DNA of 64,000 nucleotides from Aegilops tauschii subsp. strangulata. Lineage: Eukaryota; Streptophyta; Magnoliopsida; Poales; Poaceae. Within the stretch, counting starts at the first letter, position 1; every line of letters starts with the position of its first letter. The position numbers and the translations under genes are program-made. Positions 11,472 through 23,235 of this stretch are shown here, in pieces. Under the pieces are notes generated by a model. It did not search any database. It was given only the letters and a program-made list of their open reading frames with translations, and was not told where the DNA came from. The stretch is taken from positions 148,816,885-148,880,884 of the forward strand of contig NC_053038.3 of assembly GCF_002575655.3 (NCBI RefSeq), given 5' to 3'.

Positions 11472-13946
11472 ATGGTGGACGCTCACCACGCTCTAGCTGA
11501 GCGGCTGGCTGCCCTCACCGCCCGCGTTGCTCAGACGGCTCCCATCGGCGGGCCGCCTCGTCGTTCTCCGTCTCCCGCCGCCAACGCGGCCACCGGCCCG
11601 GCGGGGAACGAGCAACAGGCATCCTCGCTGCATCCATCGGTGCGGCAGGACGGCCGCACCGCCACTCCGTCGCTGACCCCGGCCGGCTCTTCGTCTCATG
11701 CACGCCGCGCTCCCATGGAGGCGCGGGCCGCGCTCCTCGCGGCGAACGAGCTCCTGCGCTACCGCCCAGTCGACGACCTCTACAAGGAGTGGCTCGACCA
11801 CGTCGCCGAGCTCGTCCGCGCCGCAGGGGGTTCCCCGGCGCCGTACCTCTCTCTACCTCACCCTTCGCCGGCCACAGGCGACGTGGCTCATGGCGCGCCT
11901 CCACCACCTTTGCCCCAAGACTGCGCCTTGGCGCGAAGCGCGCGGCCCCACAGTGTGACCCGCCACGTCTGGTGCCCGCGCGCGAAGAGACAAGCTGCCC
12001 AGAAATCCCTCGGCCGCGAGAAGCCGCAACTGCGCTCCCCGCGCCGCCTCGTCAAGACCGCGCGCCGCCTGCGGTGGCGCCGCGCGGACCTCATCAAGAC
12101 CAAGCTCCACCCCCGAGGCGGGCCCCGGCAACCACGGCCGGCTGTCGCGCCTGCACCCCCGAGCTGCGTAGCGTCGCCTGGCCAGGCAAGTTCAAGCCAG
12201 ATCTGCCTCCCCGCTACGACGGCACCTCCGACCCCGCGGAGTTCCTGTAGCTCTACGAGCTGAGCATTGAAGCAGCCAACGGCGACGAGAAAGTCATGGC
12301 GAACTGGTTCCCTATGGCTCTCTAGGATGGTGCCCGCTCCTGGCTCCTGAACCTGCAGCACGGCTCGATCTCCTCCTGGGATGAGATGCGTGACGAGCTT
12401 CATCGCCAACTTCCAGGGCACCCGCGACCGCCCGCCGGCCGCGGGTGACCTGCGCCGCATCAAGCAACAACCAGGGGAGACCCTCCAGAAGTACATCCAG
12501 CGCTTCAACAACACTCGCCTCAAGACCCCCAAGGTCACGGACGAGGCCATCATCTCCGCGTTCTCAGACGGCGTCCGTGACGTCAAGATGAAGGAAGAGC
12601 TCGCTATCCATGAGGAGCTGTGCACCTCTCAGGAGCTGTTCAACTTGGCGACCAAGTGCGCAAGAGCTGAGGAGGGGCGCCTCTCCCTCCTTGAGCTGCC
12701 AGCCGCGAGCACAGAGGAGAACAAAGCCAAGGCCAAGGACGTGAAGCGCAAGGAAGCAGCAGTGCTCGCAGCGGAGCCCGACACCAAGCGGGGCAGAGAT
12801 CAGCCCGAGTCATCCAAGAATAGCCGACCGTTTTGCGCCTTCCACAATCTGAACACCCACAACACCAGTGACTGTCAAGAGCTCAGAGCCATTCGCGAAG
12901 GACGTTTCAGTCAACGCCCCGAGCGTAGCGACCGGGGCTACGGCCGTGGAGGAGGACGTGGAGGCTGACGCTGGGACGACCATGGCCCGCGCTAGGAGTG
13001 GCGCGATAGGCCTCGTGAGGACCGCTGGCAGGACCATCCTTGCGAGGGCCCCTGGAGGGACCAGCCTCGTGAGGATCGCCCCCAGGGCAACGCCAGTCTT
13101 CCCCCACTGCCGCCACCAAGAAGGAACGATGATGACCATCAGCATGAGGGGGCTGGGGGCTTCCAGGAGCCGCGTGCAATCGCCTGCATCTTGGTAGGCG
13201 CGCAGGCCCCAGCCTCTCAACGCATCTTCAAACAGTTCGCTCGTGAAGTGAACGCGGTGCTCCCCAAGCTAGAGGCCACGCGCCCACTCAGGTGGTCCCA
13301 ATGCGCCATCACTTTCAACTCGGCAGATCAGCTCAAGTGCGCAGCCACCGCTGGTGCCCTCCCGGTGCTGTGCTCCCCAGTCACCAGAAACGTGCAGGTT
13401 ACCAAGACCCTCATCGATGACGGCGCAGGGCTCAACGTCCTGTCCGTCGACATGTTCGACAACCTCCAAGTGCCATATGAGCAACTTCAGCCCACCAAGC
13501 CTTTCTCAGGAATGACCAACGGTTCCACCACACCGATAGGGTAGGTCCGCCTGCCTGTCACCTTCGAGGAGCGCAAGAACTACCACACCGAGCTCATCGA
13601 CTTCGACATCGCGCACATCCGCCTGCCGTACAATGCCATCCTCGGGTATCCGGCCCTGGCCAAGTTCATGGCAGTCACCCATCACGGTTACAACGTCCTC
13701 AAGATGCCGGGAAGCGGCGGAATCATCACGGTCCCATGTGAAGAGAGAGATGCGGTGTGCTCCCTTGAGCGCACCTTCCAAGCTGCAGCAATCAACGACC
13801 CCGACCGCAAAAGCGAGGGCCCTCCTGAGGCCCTCCCCAAGAAGAAGAAGCAGCTGCGCCGAGCAGGATCTCAGGAGGGTGGCGACACAACTGGAGCCTC
13901 GTCAGGATCAGCTCCCGCTTCAGGCGCGCCTCCCTGCATCGCATAG
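11472..13946 (+). pseudogene. gag-protease gene of element A, broken
   Basis: The ATG at 11472 opens a gag N-terminus (MVDAHHALAERL...). The conserved retrotransposon gag core is at about 12170-12620 (PRYDGTSDPAEF, then RRIKQQPGETLQKYIQRFNN), followed by a lysine- and arginine-rich part and a zinc-knuckle-like C-x2-H-x4-H-x4-C segment at about 12834-12876. An aspartic protease domain covers 13191-13946 with the active-site stretch LIDDGAGLNVLS; C has IDGGAG. Compared with C, the gene has at least two frame changes (near 11910 and 12390) and nonsense codons at 12248-12250, near 12324, at 12966-12968 and at 13542-13544. From 12381 onward gag and protease share one frame, so they were one polyprotein. 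No integrase follows. Function would have been capsid formation and processing, now lost. Confidence 0.85.
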
Positions 13947-14045
13947 GAAGGCGCGCCCGGCGCCCTCCTCGGGAAGTGCTCGGGGGCTCTCTTCTGGAGG
14001 GCCTCAGACCTTGCCAACCTCACGAGGGAGACGCTTAGGCACCAC

Positions 14046-14492
14046 TTGGAGGCACTCTTCGCGGCACGTTTCCCTCAGGAGAACACAAGGCAAGGAGTGC
14101 CCGCCGCTCTGGAGTTTATCGCCAAGACCACTCAGGAACTGCAAGACGCAAGAGCCATGCGCGGTGACAGCCGCTCACAAGGCGCAGCTCCCCATCCAGG
14201 CGAGGATGCCGGACTGCGTGTCTGCATCGACATCCCAGGGCTCAACAGGGCCGCTTCTCAGGAGCATTTCTGGCCTTCGCGTGTGGGCCATCGCGAGGGC
14301 CCGCCACACAACTACGTTCGCATGCCCTTCGGCTTGCCAAGCATGGCGTCAGCCTATCAGCGCAACATGCAGCGCGTCCTGGCGGCTCAGGAGGCCAGAT
14401 ACCACGCCGTCCTGGAGGAAATGGAGACAGTCTTCAAGGAACCTCCCGAGCCCCCAGAGCCCCCTGAGGCTCAGGGCCCCGGTGGCTCGTGA
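14046..14492 (+). pseudogene. Internally deleted reverse transcriptase stub of element A
   Basis: The frame reads a gag-pol-like lead, then LRVCIDIPGLNRA (start of the Gypsy reverse transcriptase, normally D...LN.A), and within about 25 residues NYVRMPFGLPSMASAYQR, which in a complete enzyme lies about 60-70 residues further on. The segment between, with the first catalytic aspartate region, is missing, and the YxDD motif, RNase H and integrase are absent downstream. The frame ends in a proline-rich tail (PPEPPEPPEAQG). C carries the same stub with the same deletion (35373-35717). It is 148 codons long and otherwise open, so whether it is still translated is unclear; it cannot be a polymerase. 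Confidence 0.8.
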
Positions 14493-14576
14493 AGAGTCAT
14501 TCCTTCGACGCACGCCTTCAGCTGCACCAACTCTACTTCGTCTATAGAACCAGCTGACATTTTCCAAGCTCGTTTA

Positions 14577-14733
14577 GCTGGGAGCGCCCCTCGGGCTGCA
14601 TTATTCCTAGGCCGCATGGGTCCGTCCCTGTGGCATGTATCCCTTTTGCTTATGTCTTTAGCTTACCTTGCTGGGGGCGCCCCTCGGGCTGCATCATCCC
14701 CAAGCCGCTCGGGCCGGACCCAGTGGCATGTAC
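14577..14733 (+). repeat. Two direct repeats of ~65 bp in the spacer of element A
   Basis: Units at 14577-14642 and 14670-14733, each GCTGGG(A/G)GCGCCCCTCGGG to GTGGCATGTA(T/C)CC. C has the same pair reversed at about 35035-35195. Role unknown. Confidence 0.75.
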
Positions 14734-14849
14734 CTTCCTGCATTTACCCAAGCTGATTTACCTTCCATGCTTAACCCGGCTATGATTATCACCTACTCGA
14801 TCGCCACCCGCCACGGGTCCACTCATCCCGTGCAATTTTCTTGCGCATT

Positions 14850-15900
14850 AAAAGGGGGGCTCCTGAGCATCGCGCCTCAGGAGCTCTTACTGGCTCTCCA
14901 GCCCTCACCCCCTGGCCTTAACCACGGCATCGCGACCTGGCATACCAGCGGCGGCTGAGCTTGCTCAAGGGCCGGGACCTGAGGACGCAGAGTGCTTGCA
15001 CCTAACCGCGTTGCAGGAACACACAGCAACCAAGACTCAAGACCAGGCACAACCCGCCTTGAGGTAGGGCCTCGTGAGTCCCGCGCTGGCTCACGAGTGC
15101 CCAGATACACCTCACAGCCCTGCCGTGCAAGCCACGTGTCAGGGCGGGGCTGTACACGCCCCGGGGGCTCCTCCCGGAGGGGCCCCCTCCCACGCACAAG
15201 TGGAAGCACCATGCTCCGTGCTGGCCGTCGACACTGCCGAGGAGCGGCTATGCCGGTGCACAAGCGGAAGCACTATGCTCCACGCTGGTGATAAACAACT
15301 GAGGGCGGCTTCACGGTCGCACCAACCTCAGGGAGCCCAAAGCTCAGCGCCTGGCCTCACCGCAACGCCTCCCCTCGGGAGAGCCGCCCGAGGGGGCTGG
15401 GCACGGGGGCTGCGCTCGGGTCACGCCCAAGCGCTCGCCAACAACCAGGCCTCCCAGGCCTGGGGGCTGCTCTCGGGTCACGCCCAAGCGCACGCCGCCC
15501 AAACAGGCCTCCCGGACCTGGTCGTCGCACGCCCCTCCAGAGGCCTCAGCGAGGGAAGGTATGGAAATTGTTTGCGCGTCAAGGGGTACTCCTGAGCATC
15601 GCGACTCAGGAGCCTAACTGGTCATGTAGCCCCTCACTCCTTGGTCCGTCCTGGTCTCCGGTCGGCCCAATGGCGGTTGAGGTATGCGTGGGGCTGGGCT
15701 CTGCCGACGTAGAACATCAACCTATCCTCGCGAACTCTCCCTATATGCTGTTTGCGCATCAAGGGGGACTCCTGAGCATCGCAACTCAGGAGCCTAACTG
15801 GTCAGTAGCCCCTCACTCCTTGGTCCGTCCTGGTCTCCGGTCGGCCCAATGGCGGTTGAGGTATGCGCGGGGCCGGGCTCTGCTGACGTAGAACACAAAG
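14850..15900 (+). repeat. Stem-loop repeat block of the A/C/D family
   Basis: The inverted repeat CTCCTGAG-N8-CTCAGGAG occurs near 15589-15612 and 15769-15792 within two tandem units (15571-15720 and 15751-15897, period 180), with a related copy near 14869-14883. Between them are shorter direct repeats, such as the two 'ggaagcac(c/t)atgctcc' blocks near 15202 and 15266. No convincing coding sequence is seen in 14500-15970. Confidence 0.75.
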
Positions 15901-15975
15901 CAGATAGGAAGGAAAGCACAAAATCTCGAAGCAAATATTACATGCACATTGTCCTCACAATACCAAAAGAAAAGT

Positions 15976-18676
15976 CTAAACACCTCCACGAGGCCTGATA
16001 CATGTCGCAGGAACGAAACGGGAGAATAGCCGCAGGTCACCCCTGGACACCGCCATCGCCTGCGAAAGGTGCTTCTCTGTGGGTGACGTTGTCTTCACCT
16101 TCGCCACCAGCCGCAGGATCGGCGGCATCGCCGGACAAAGAGCAGAGACAAAGCCGCGGAACTTCTTCAGCAAGGCCTTCACATGACCTTGTACAGCTGC
16201 CGCGGCGGCTGCGCTAAGATCATCGGCCACTGGCTCCAGCAGCTCGTCAAGGCAAGCGTTGGGTCGCGGAGGTGCAGATGGCTGAAGATGCGAGTCAATG
16301 CAGCTGAAGACAGGACGCGAGCTTCTGCCTCCGCCATGGGACCGACACCATCAACGACTTCCTCGAGCGCCTTCACCAAGAGAGAAGCAACCGGGCGGGG
16401 CCGTCCTCATCGGTGGCTGGCGACTTCTCCAGGCCGTGCTCGTAGAGTGTCTTCAGTGCCTTGCGAGATCTCTTCTCGAGATTGGCAAAGGCCACGCGGT
16501 CTTCGGCCAGGACTCGTGCCTTGGCGTCAAGATCGGCCTCCCTCGCCTTCACCTTCCACTCCAGCTCTTCCAACCGGTTGCGCTCGGCGGCCTGCGTCTT
16601 CCCCAACTCCGCCAGCTCAGCATCACGGCTCTTGACGGTGTCCTCCCGGGCCTTCGTCTCCTCCTCCTTCACTTGGCGGCAGCATGCTTCTTTGGCATGC
16701 TTGTTGCGCAGGCTCTTCAGCTCGTCCTCCAGCTCTTGGCAGTGGTCACGGGCGGCCTTGACGTCCTTCAGTGCCGCCTCATGATCGGCTACAGCAGTGG
16801 CAGCACTCTGCTTCTCCTTTTCGGAGGACGCCGCGGCCTGACTCAGCGTCGCGCGAACCGCCAAGTCGGAGTGAAGCCAGCCAGAGGCCAGCTCCAGGCG
16901 CCCGGCCACCAGGCGTGGGTCCGCGCTCAGGAGATCTGCCTGCAACTGGATCATCTCCAAAAGAGCACGCTCCAGGACAGCACCAGAGGTAGAAGAACCT
17001 GGGAGTGAAGGTGCAGCGCTAGGAGGAGGCAACGTTGTCGCCAGGGCCTGGGAGATTGCGGGTTCCGGAGCAGCTGGGACCTCATCAACCGCGCCAGACG
17101 CCGGCACTTCCGGAGCTAGCGGGGCCATGGGGGCTGATTCCACACGGTGATGTTCATCTTGGCCTCGCGAGGCCGACCGGGTTGGCGAGGTGCGGGCGCT
17201 ACTGCCCCCTTTCTCTGCGGAGGAAGGCACGGCGGCCATATGCTCCTTCCTCTTCTTCGCTGAAGGTGTCGGCCTGATCGACCAAGGGAGAACGTCAGGA
17301 AATAACAAGTATAAGCAAGGACAAGGCAAAGCTTAAGGCACTTACCGATCCACTACGACATATTTCCGCTTGGGGAGCTTGAAGCCTGACAGCGTCGGGA
17401 CCTGAGTAGTAGGCGTGCGGGCTCCGGCGGCGGCAGGCGGTGCGGAGGCAGGGCCAGAGCCAGCCCCAGGAGGTGTCGGGGCGGAGGCGGCTTCGCGAGG
17501 CACCAGCGACGACCTGCCCCTTGTCGGGATGGGGGGCTGCTCCCTCTCCTCCTGGCGGGCGTCGGCCTCGGCGTCGTCAGGCAGGGCGCGGAGGATCTCG
17601 GCCTTGCTCAGAGGAGAAGTCTCCCCCACCTCTTCAAGAGTCTTCTCTGAGTCCACCTCCTGCTCCTCCCCTCCGTGGGACTCGTTAGAGGACACCTCCA
17701 CCGGCTTCGGTGCTGCAGGAGCTCCTGCGAGCGCCGGCGGCACCAGGCCACGTGCGTCAAAGGTTGGCCTGGAGGCGACAAGTTCCTCCCAGTCCTTGCG
17801 GAGGAACAAAGGAACGAAGGCACTAGGCGGGTACTCCTGGTTGTTCCCAACTATGAGGCGCAGGACAACATCCAATTCGTCGCCAGGAAGGGCCCCAGGC
17901 CTCAGACGGGTCTTGTTCCCCTCTTCTTCAAGCTCCCACAAGGGGCGGGAGCGTGCCTGGAGAGGGGCAACTCGAAGCATCAAGAACTCCTCAGGAGCAT
18001 TGCCCCCGTCACCTTGGCTGCCTTCGTGTTGCCCGGCTTCAAGTCAGTCGTCATCTGCCCCCAACACAGACAACGCCCGCTCATCGGCAAGCTCTGCCTT
18101 GGGCCACCCCTTGTTGAGCTGGGACGCCTTCGTCGGTAACACCAGGCTTGGATGGGCACGCTTGGTGTCCATCATGACCCATTTGGATCGGATATTGTCG
18201 GCCCTCTTCCCGGTGCTCAAAATCGAGTTGGCCTTGCCAGACGCGACGAAGTTGGCGCATCCGGAGAGTGGCCCATCGGTGACGCAAAGGAAGAAGAAGT
18301 GGCGCAGAAGCGCCACGGATGGCAGCACGCCCAGGTACGCCTCGCAGTAGTAGGCGAAGATGGACAAGAGGAGGACAGAGTTGGGATGGAGATGCAGCGC
18401 CAGCAACCCGTAGTGGTCGAGAACCTCATAAAAGAAGTCAGACAAAGGAGGGACCAACCCGACGGCGATGCTTCTCGAGAAGAAGGGGAAGAAGGTGCTT
18501 CCCTCAGGCTCCGGCACATCGGAGGCGAGCCGGAGCTTCGTCTTCCCCCACTCGCTGCTCTCCCCCGCCGTCAGCAGGCGCACGGAGGCGAGGCTCTTCT
18601 CTGTGACGGTGGGCGCTTCAAGGGCCGGCTCATACCAAGCCGACGCTGAGGAAGTCCTGACCTTGCGTGGCGCCAC
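15976..18676 (-). pseudogene. Antisense spliced gene of element A: putative gypsy-type transposon (Transposase_28) protein
   Basis: On the strand opposite to gag, ATG at 18676 opens MAPRKVRTSSASAWYEPALE. The first exon carries the family core at about residues 60-160 (FFYEVLDHYGLLALHLHPNS, then CEAYLGVLPSVALLRHFFFL), a polar linker and KRKYVVVD. An intron with GTAAGT donor and AG acceptor spans 17345-17274 (72 nt) and joins to PTPSAKKRK. The second exon is a long charged coiled coil (about 16500-16900), then a conserved end (ALLKKF...PATC). Faults: an in-frame stop near 18044 and frame changes near 16373 and 16240. The family is known as additional genes in plant Gypsy elements; its function is unknown. 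Its own promoter would have to lie between 18676 and the 3' LTR or in that LTR reading backwards. Confidence 0.82.
17274..17345 (-). other. Intron of the antisense gene in element A
   Basis: Donor G|GTAAGTGCC (17346/17345) and acceptor CGATCAG|GCC (17274/17273). The reading frame fits only if it is removed (split codon CG|G). The same position and similar length are found in C (32457-32527) and D (49304-49234). Confidence 0.8.
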
Positions 18677-18949
18677 GGGTCGCAGATGCGGAGCGGGATT
18701 GGAGCAGATCTGGAGGTAGTGGCGAGGAGTGCGAAAGGGGATCTAGAGTAAGGCGAGGAAGAAACAGTGAAGGCAAGCGCTGTCCGCGCTAGCCTTTTGT
18801 CCAATCGAGGAGTTGCCGAGGCAGCGTGGGGGAGCGGAGACTCCCACGTCCAATCAACCGCCACGCGTCAACCGAGGCCGCAGGGTTTTGGGCCCGCGGC
18901 GCTCCGTACTTGAGCCTTGGCTTCGCCGCGAAGCCAAGCTCGAGCGCAC

Positions 18950-18967
18950 CTTGGGCCCGGGGGCTAC
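18950..18967 (+). other. Polypurine tract of element A
   Basis: The run TTGGGCCCGGGGGCTAC directly precedes the 3' LTR; the same run precedes the 3' LTR of D (50928-50944) and, slightly altered and reversed, of C (30812-30830). Confidence 0.7.
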
Positions 18968-19699
18968 TGTCGGCGTTCTGGGAACGGGGGTCCCCAGACT
19001 TGCCTGCCTGCGGCCCATGGTGTGGCTAAGTTAGCGGGCCGTATGGCCCATCTTCATCAACAAGGCATCCAAGACCCTCGCGAGGATCCAAGCCTCGCGA
19101 GGCGGACGACGCAGGACCTCCTCAGGAGTGGCCTAGCCAGGCAGGCTCACGAGGAGCGGAGATATCAAGGCAGGGCAAACCTCACGAGGCTCTCATGACG
19201 TGGGCCATGACGATCGGCACCAGGCAGACGCCAGGCGGGCGCCAGCGCGCGCAGCATCCTTGTTTCCTCTTTGGTGCTAAGGAGGCAAGCGCAGGCGAGG
19301 AGTACCGAGGCATCAGGCAAAGGTTGCCATATCGGTGCAACAAAACCAAGACCAGAAGGACGGCAGGATGGAGGTTACCGTGGAGCCCAAGACGGCGTCA
19401 TCACCAGAGCCTTTCACAGGCGAAGACCACTTTTGTTAGGATAGCTTGTACTAGCTATCCCCCTTCAAATTTGCCGCCGTTGTTGGCTCCCTTCCCGCTC
19501 AATATTTGGGGAGAGGACCAGTGGCCTATATAAGTAGAACTAGCCACCACAGTAGGGGCATCTCAGCTTGATCTAATCTGATCGAGAGCCTACCCTAGCC
19601 ACAAGAACACCTCAACCTCAGGAGGCTATTCTTCCCCTTGTACTGTTCATCATCAGCCCAAGAGGCAATCCACCACCACCACACTGGAGTAGGGTATTA
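18968..19699 (+). repeat. 3' LTR of element A, first piece
   Basis: Starts TGTCGGCGTTCTGGG at 18968, TATA box at 19527-19534. The Angela target GCCAC is intact here near 19600. Broken at 19699 by element X with TATTA (19695-19699) duplicated at 30004-30008; resumes at 30004. Confidence 0.92.
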
Positions 19700-19995
19700 T
19701 GTTGGGGAACGTAGAAGAAATTCAAAATTTTCTACGCATCACCAAGATCAGTCTATGGAGTACTCTAGCAACGAGGGGAAGGGGAGTGCATCTACATACC
19801 CTTGTAGATCGCGAGCGGAAGCGTTCAAGAGAACGGGGTTGATGAAGTCGTACTCGTCGTGATCCAAATCACCGATGATCCTAGCGCCGAACGGACGGCA
19901 ACTCCGCGTTCAACACACATACAGAGCAGCGACGTCTCCTCCTTCTTGATCCAGCAAGGGGGGAGGAGAGGTTGATGGAGATCCAGCAGCACGAC
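19700..19995 (-). repeat. Truncated LTR of element X
   Basis: Matches 21511-21806 and stops at ...CAGCAGCACGAC, after which the sequence continues as inner sequence equal to 26763 onward. This is the 3'-terminal LTR in the sense direction; only its last 296 bases remain. Confidence 0.9.
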
Positions 19996-21510
19996 ACAAT
20001 TCTAAACCGTTAGCATTACGCACTGAACTATCATGTAGTCATCTACAGACGACGCTGAGGTTCAGCACACCGAGCGGTGCATTAAGGACATAAGCCTTCT
20101 GTGCAGCAATGAGGACAATCCTCAGTTCACGGACCCAGTCCGCATAATTGCTACTACCAACTTTCAACTAAATTTTCTCTAGGAACATATCTTAAATAGT
20201 AGAACTAAAGCGTATGACATAATTTGCAAAGACCTTTTGACTATGTTCATGATAATTGAGTTCATCTGATTAATGAACTCCCACTCAGATAGACATCCCT
20301 CTAGTCATCTAAGTGATACATGATCCGAGTCAAACTAGGCCGTGTCCGATCATCACGTGAGACGGACTAGTCATCATCGGTGAACATCTCCATGTTGACC
20401 GTATCTGCTATACGACTCATGTTCGACCTTTCGGTCTCTTGTGTTCCGAGGCCATGTCTGTACATGCTAGGCTCGTCAAGTCAACCTAAGTGTTTCGCAT
20501 GTGTTCCGAGGCCATGTCTGTACATGCTAGGCTCGTCAACACCCGTTGTATTCGAACGTTAGAATCTATCACACCCGATCATCACGTGGTGCTTCGAAAC
20601 AACGAACCTTCGCAATGGTGCACAGTTAGGGGGAACACGTCCCTTGAAATTTTATAAGGGATCATCTTACTTACTACCGTCGTTCTAAGCAAATAAGATG
20701 CATAACATGATAAACATCACATGCAATCAAATAGTGACATGATATGGCCAATATCATCTTGCTCCTTTGATCTCCCTCTTCGGGGCACCATGATCATCTT
20801 TGTCACCGACATGACACCATGTTCTCCATCATCATGATCTCCATCATTGTGTCTTCATGAAGTTGTCACGCCAATGATTACCTCTACTTCTATGGCTAAC
20901 GCGCTTAGCAATAAAGTAAAGTAATTTGCATGGCGTTATTCAATGACACGCAGGTCATACAAAAAATAAAGACAACTCCTATGGCTCCTGCCGGTTGTCA
21001 TACTCATCGACATGCAAGTCGTGATTCCTATTACAAGAATATGATCAATCTCATACATCACATATATCATTCATCACATCTTCTGGCCATATCACATCAC
21101 ATAGCACATGCTGCAAAAACAAGTTAGACGTCCTCTAATTGTTGTTGCAAGTTTTTACGTGGCTTGTATAGGTTTCTAGCAAGAACGTTTCTTACCTACG
21201 TAAGACCACAATGTGATATGCCAGTTTCTATTTACCGTTCATAAGGACCCTTTTCATCGAATCCGTTCCGACTAAAGTGGGAGAGACAGACACCCGCTAG
21301 CCACCTTATGCATCTAGTGCATGTCAGTCGGTGGAACCTGTCTCACGTAAGCGTACGTGTAAGGTCGGTCCGGGCCGCTTCATCCCACAATGCCGCCGAA
21401 ACAAGATAAGACTAGTAGCGGCAAGAAGAATTGGCAACATCTACTCCCAAAACTTCTTTGTGTTCTACTCGTGCATAGAAACTACGCATAGACCTAGCTC
21501 ATGATGCCGC
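19996..21510 (-). repeat. Duplicated inner part of element X (leader and gag start)
   Basis: Nearly identical to 26763-28277 (about 16 differences in 1515 bases by eye). It includes a second primer site copy at 21491-21510. It holds only the leader and the first codons of a dead gag gene. Confidence 0.92.
20440..20539 (-). repeat. 60 bp period direct repeat in the X leader (copy 1)
   Basis: A 40 bp block starting TGTGTTCCGAGGCCATGTCT occurs at 20440-20479 and 20500-20539. The second leader has the same pair at 27207-27306. The Angela-like element has the block once (near 8401), so the duplication is specific to X. Confidence 0.85.
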
Positions 21511-23235
21511 TGTTGGGGAACGTAGCAGAAATTCAAAATTTTCTACGCATCACCAAGATCAATCTATGGAGTACTCTAGCAACAAGGGGAAGGGGAGTGC
21601 ATCTACATACCCTTGTAGATCGCGAGCGGAAGCGTTCAAGAGAACGGGGTTGATGGAGTCGTACTCGTCGTGATCCAAATCACCGATGATCCTAGCGCCG
21701 AACGGACGGCACCTCCGCGTTCAACACACATACGGAGCAGCGACGTCTCCTCCTTCTTGATCCATCAAGGGGGGAGGAGAGGTTGATGGAGATCCAGCAG
21801 CACGACGGCGTGGTGGTGGAAGTAGCGGGGATCCCGGTAGGGCTTCGCCAAGCACTAACGGGAGGGAGAGGTGTCACGGGAGGGAGAGGGAGGCGCCAGG
21901 GGCTTGGGTATTGCTGCCCTCCCTCCCCCCACTATATATAGGGCCAAGGGAGAGGGGGGGCGCAGCCTTGGCCCTTCCTCCAAGGAAGGGTGCGGCCAGG
22001 GAGGAGTCCTTCCTCCCCAAGGCACCTCGGAGGTGCCTTCCCCCTTTAGGACTCTCCCTTTTTCTTATCTCTTGGCGCATGGGCCTATTGGGGCTGGTGC
22101 CCTTGGCCCATATAGGCCAAGGCGCACCCCCTACAGCTTATGTGCCCCCCCGGGGCTGGTGGACCCCCTTGGTGGACCCCCGGACCCCTTTCGGCACTCC
22201 CGGTACAATACCGATAAAGTGCGAAACTTTTCCGGCGACCAAAATAAGACTTCCCATATATAAATCTTTACCTCCGGACCATTCCGGAACTCCTCGTGAC
22301 GTCCGGGATCTCATCCGGGACTCCGAACAACTTTCGGGTTACCACATACTAATATCTCTATAACCCTAGCGTCACCGAACCTTAAGTGTGTAGACACTAC
22401 GGGTTCGGGAGACATGCAGACATGACCGAGACGACTCTCCGGTCAATAACCAACAGCGGGATCTCGATACCCATGTTGGCTCCCACATGCTCCTCGATGA
22501 TCTCATCGGATGAACCACGATGTCGAGGATTCAATCAATCCCGTATACAATTCCCTTTGTCTATCGGTATGTTACTTGCCCAAGATTCGATCGTCGGTAT
22601 CCCGATACCTTGTTCAATCTCGTTACCGGCAAGTCTCTTTACTCGTTCCGTAACACATCATCCCGTGATCAACTCCTTGGTCACATTGTGCACATAATGA
22701 TGATGTCCTACCGAGTGGGCCCAGAGATACCTCTCCGTTTACACGGAGTGACAAATCCCAGTCTCGATTCGTGCCAACCCAACAGACACTTTCGGAGATA
22801 CCTGTAGTGCACCTTTATAGCCACCCAGTTACGTTGTGACGTTTGGTACACCCAAAGCATTCCTACGGTATCCGGGAGTTGCACAATCTCATGGTCTAAG
22901 GAAATGATACTTGACATTAGAAAAGCTCTGAGCAAACGAACTACACGATCTTGTGCTAGGCTTAGGATTGGGTCTTGTCCATCACATCATTCTCCTAATG
23001 ATGTGATCCCGTTATCAACGACATCCAATGTCCATGGTCAGGAAACCGTAACCATCTATTGATCAACGAGCTAGTCTCCTAGAGGCTTACTATGGACATG
23101 GTGTTGTCTATGTATCCACACATGTATCTGAGTTTCCTATCAATACAATTCTAGCATGGATAATAAACGATTATCATGAACAAGGAAATATAATAATAAC
23201 CTATTTATTATTGCCTCTAGGGCATATTTCCAACA
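21511..23235 (-). repeat. Middle LTR of element X
   Basis: 1725 bp, TG...CA ended. TATA-like run at 21933-21940. A perfect 10 bp stem (AAGGCACCTC, 1 nt, GAGGTGCCTT) lies at 22019-22039, upstream of it in the sense direction. The purine tract equivalent (reverse of GTCTCCCACTT, 23236-23246) follows. Confidence 0.93.

Noticed and set aside
12810..13220. Long - strand frames opposite the gag-protease of A and C
   Set aside because: GC-rich coding sequence gives long open frames in opposite phases. The + strand frame has the gag and protease motifs.
20380..20562. Short frame with a repeated CVPRPCLYMLGSS segment (again at 27147-27329), looking like a small repeat protein
   Set aside because: It is only the + strand reading of the 60 bp direct repeat in the X leader, antisense to the element, and has no homologous frame in Angela.
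22386..22697. Frames of about 100 codons in the LTRs of X, Angela and A (for example at 3469, 10455, 29154)
   Set aside because: They occur in every LTR copy because the LTRs are alike; they do not follow element orientation, lack known motifs, and would be LTR shadows.
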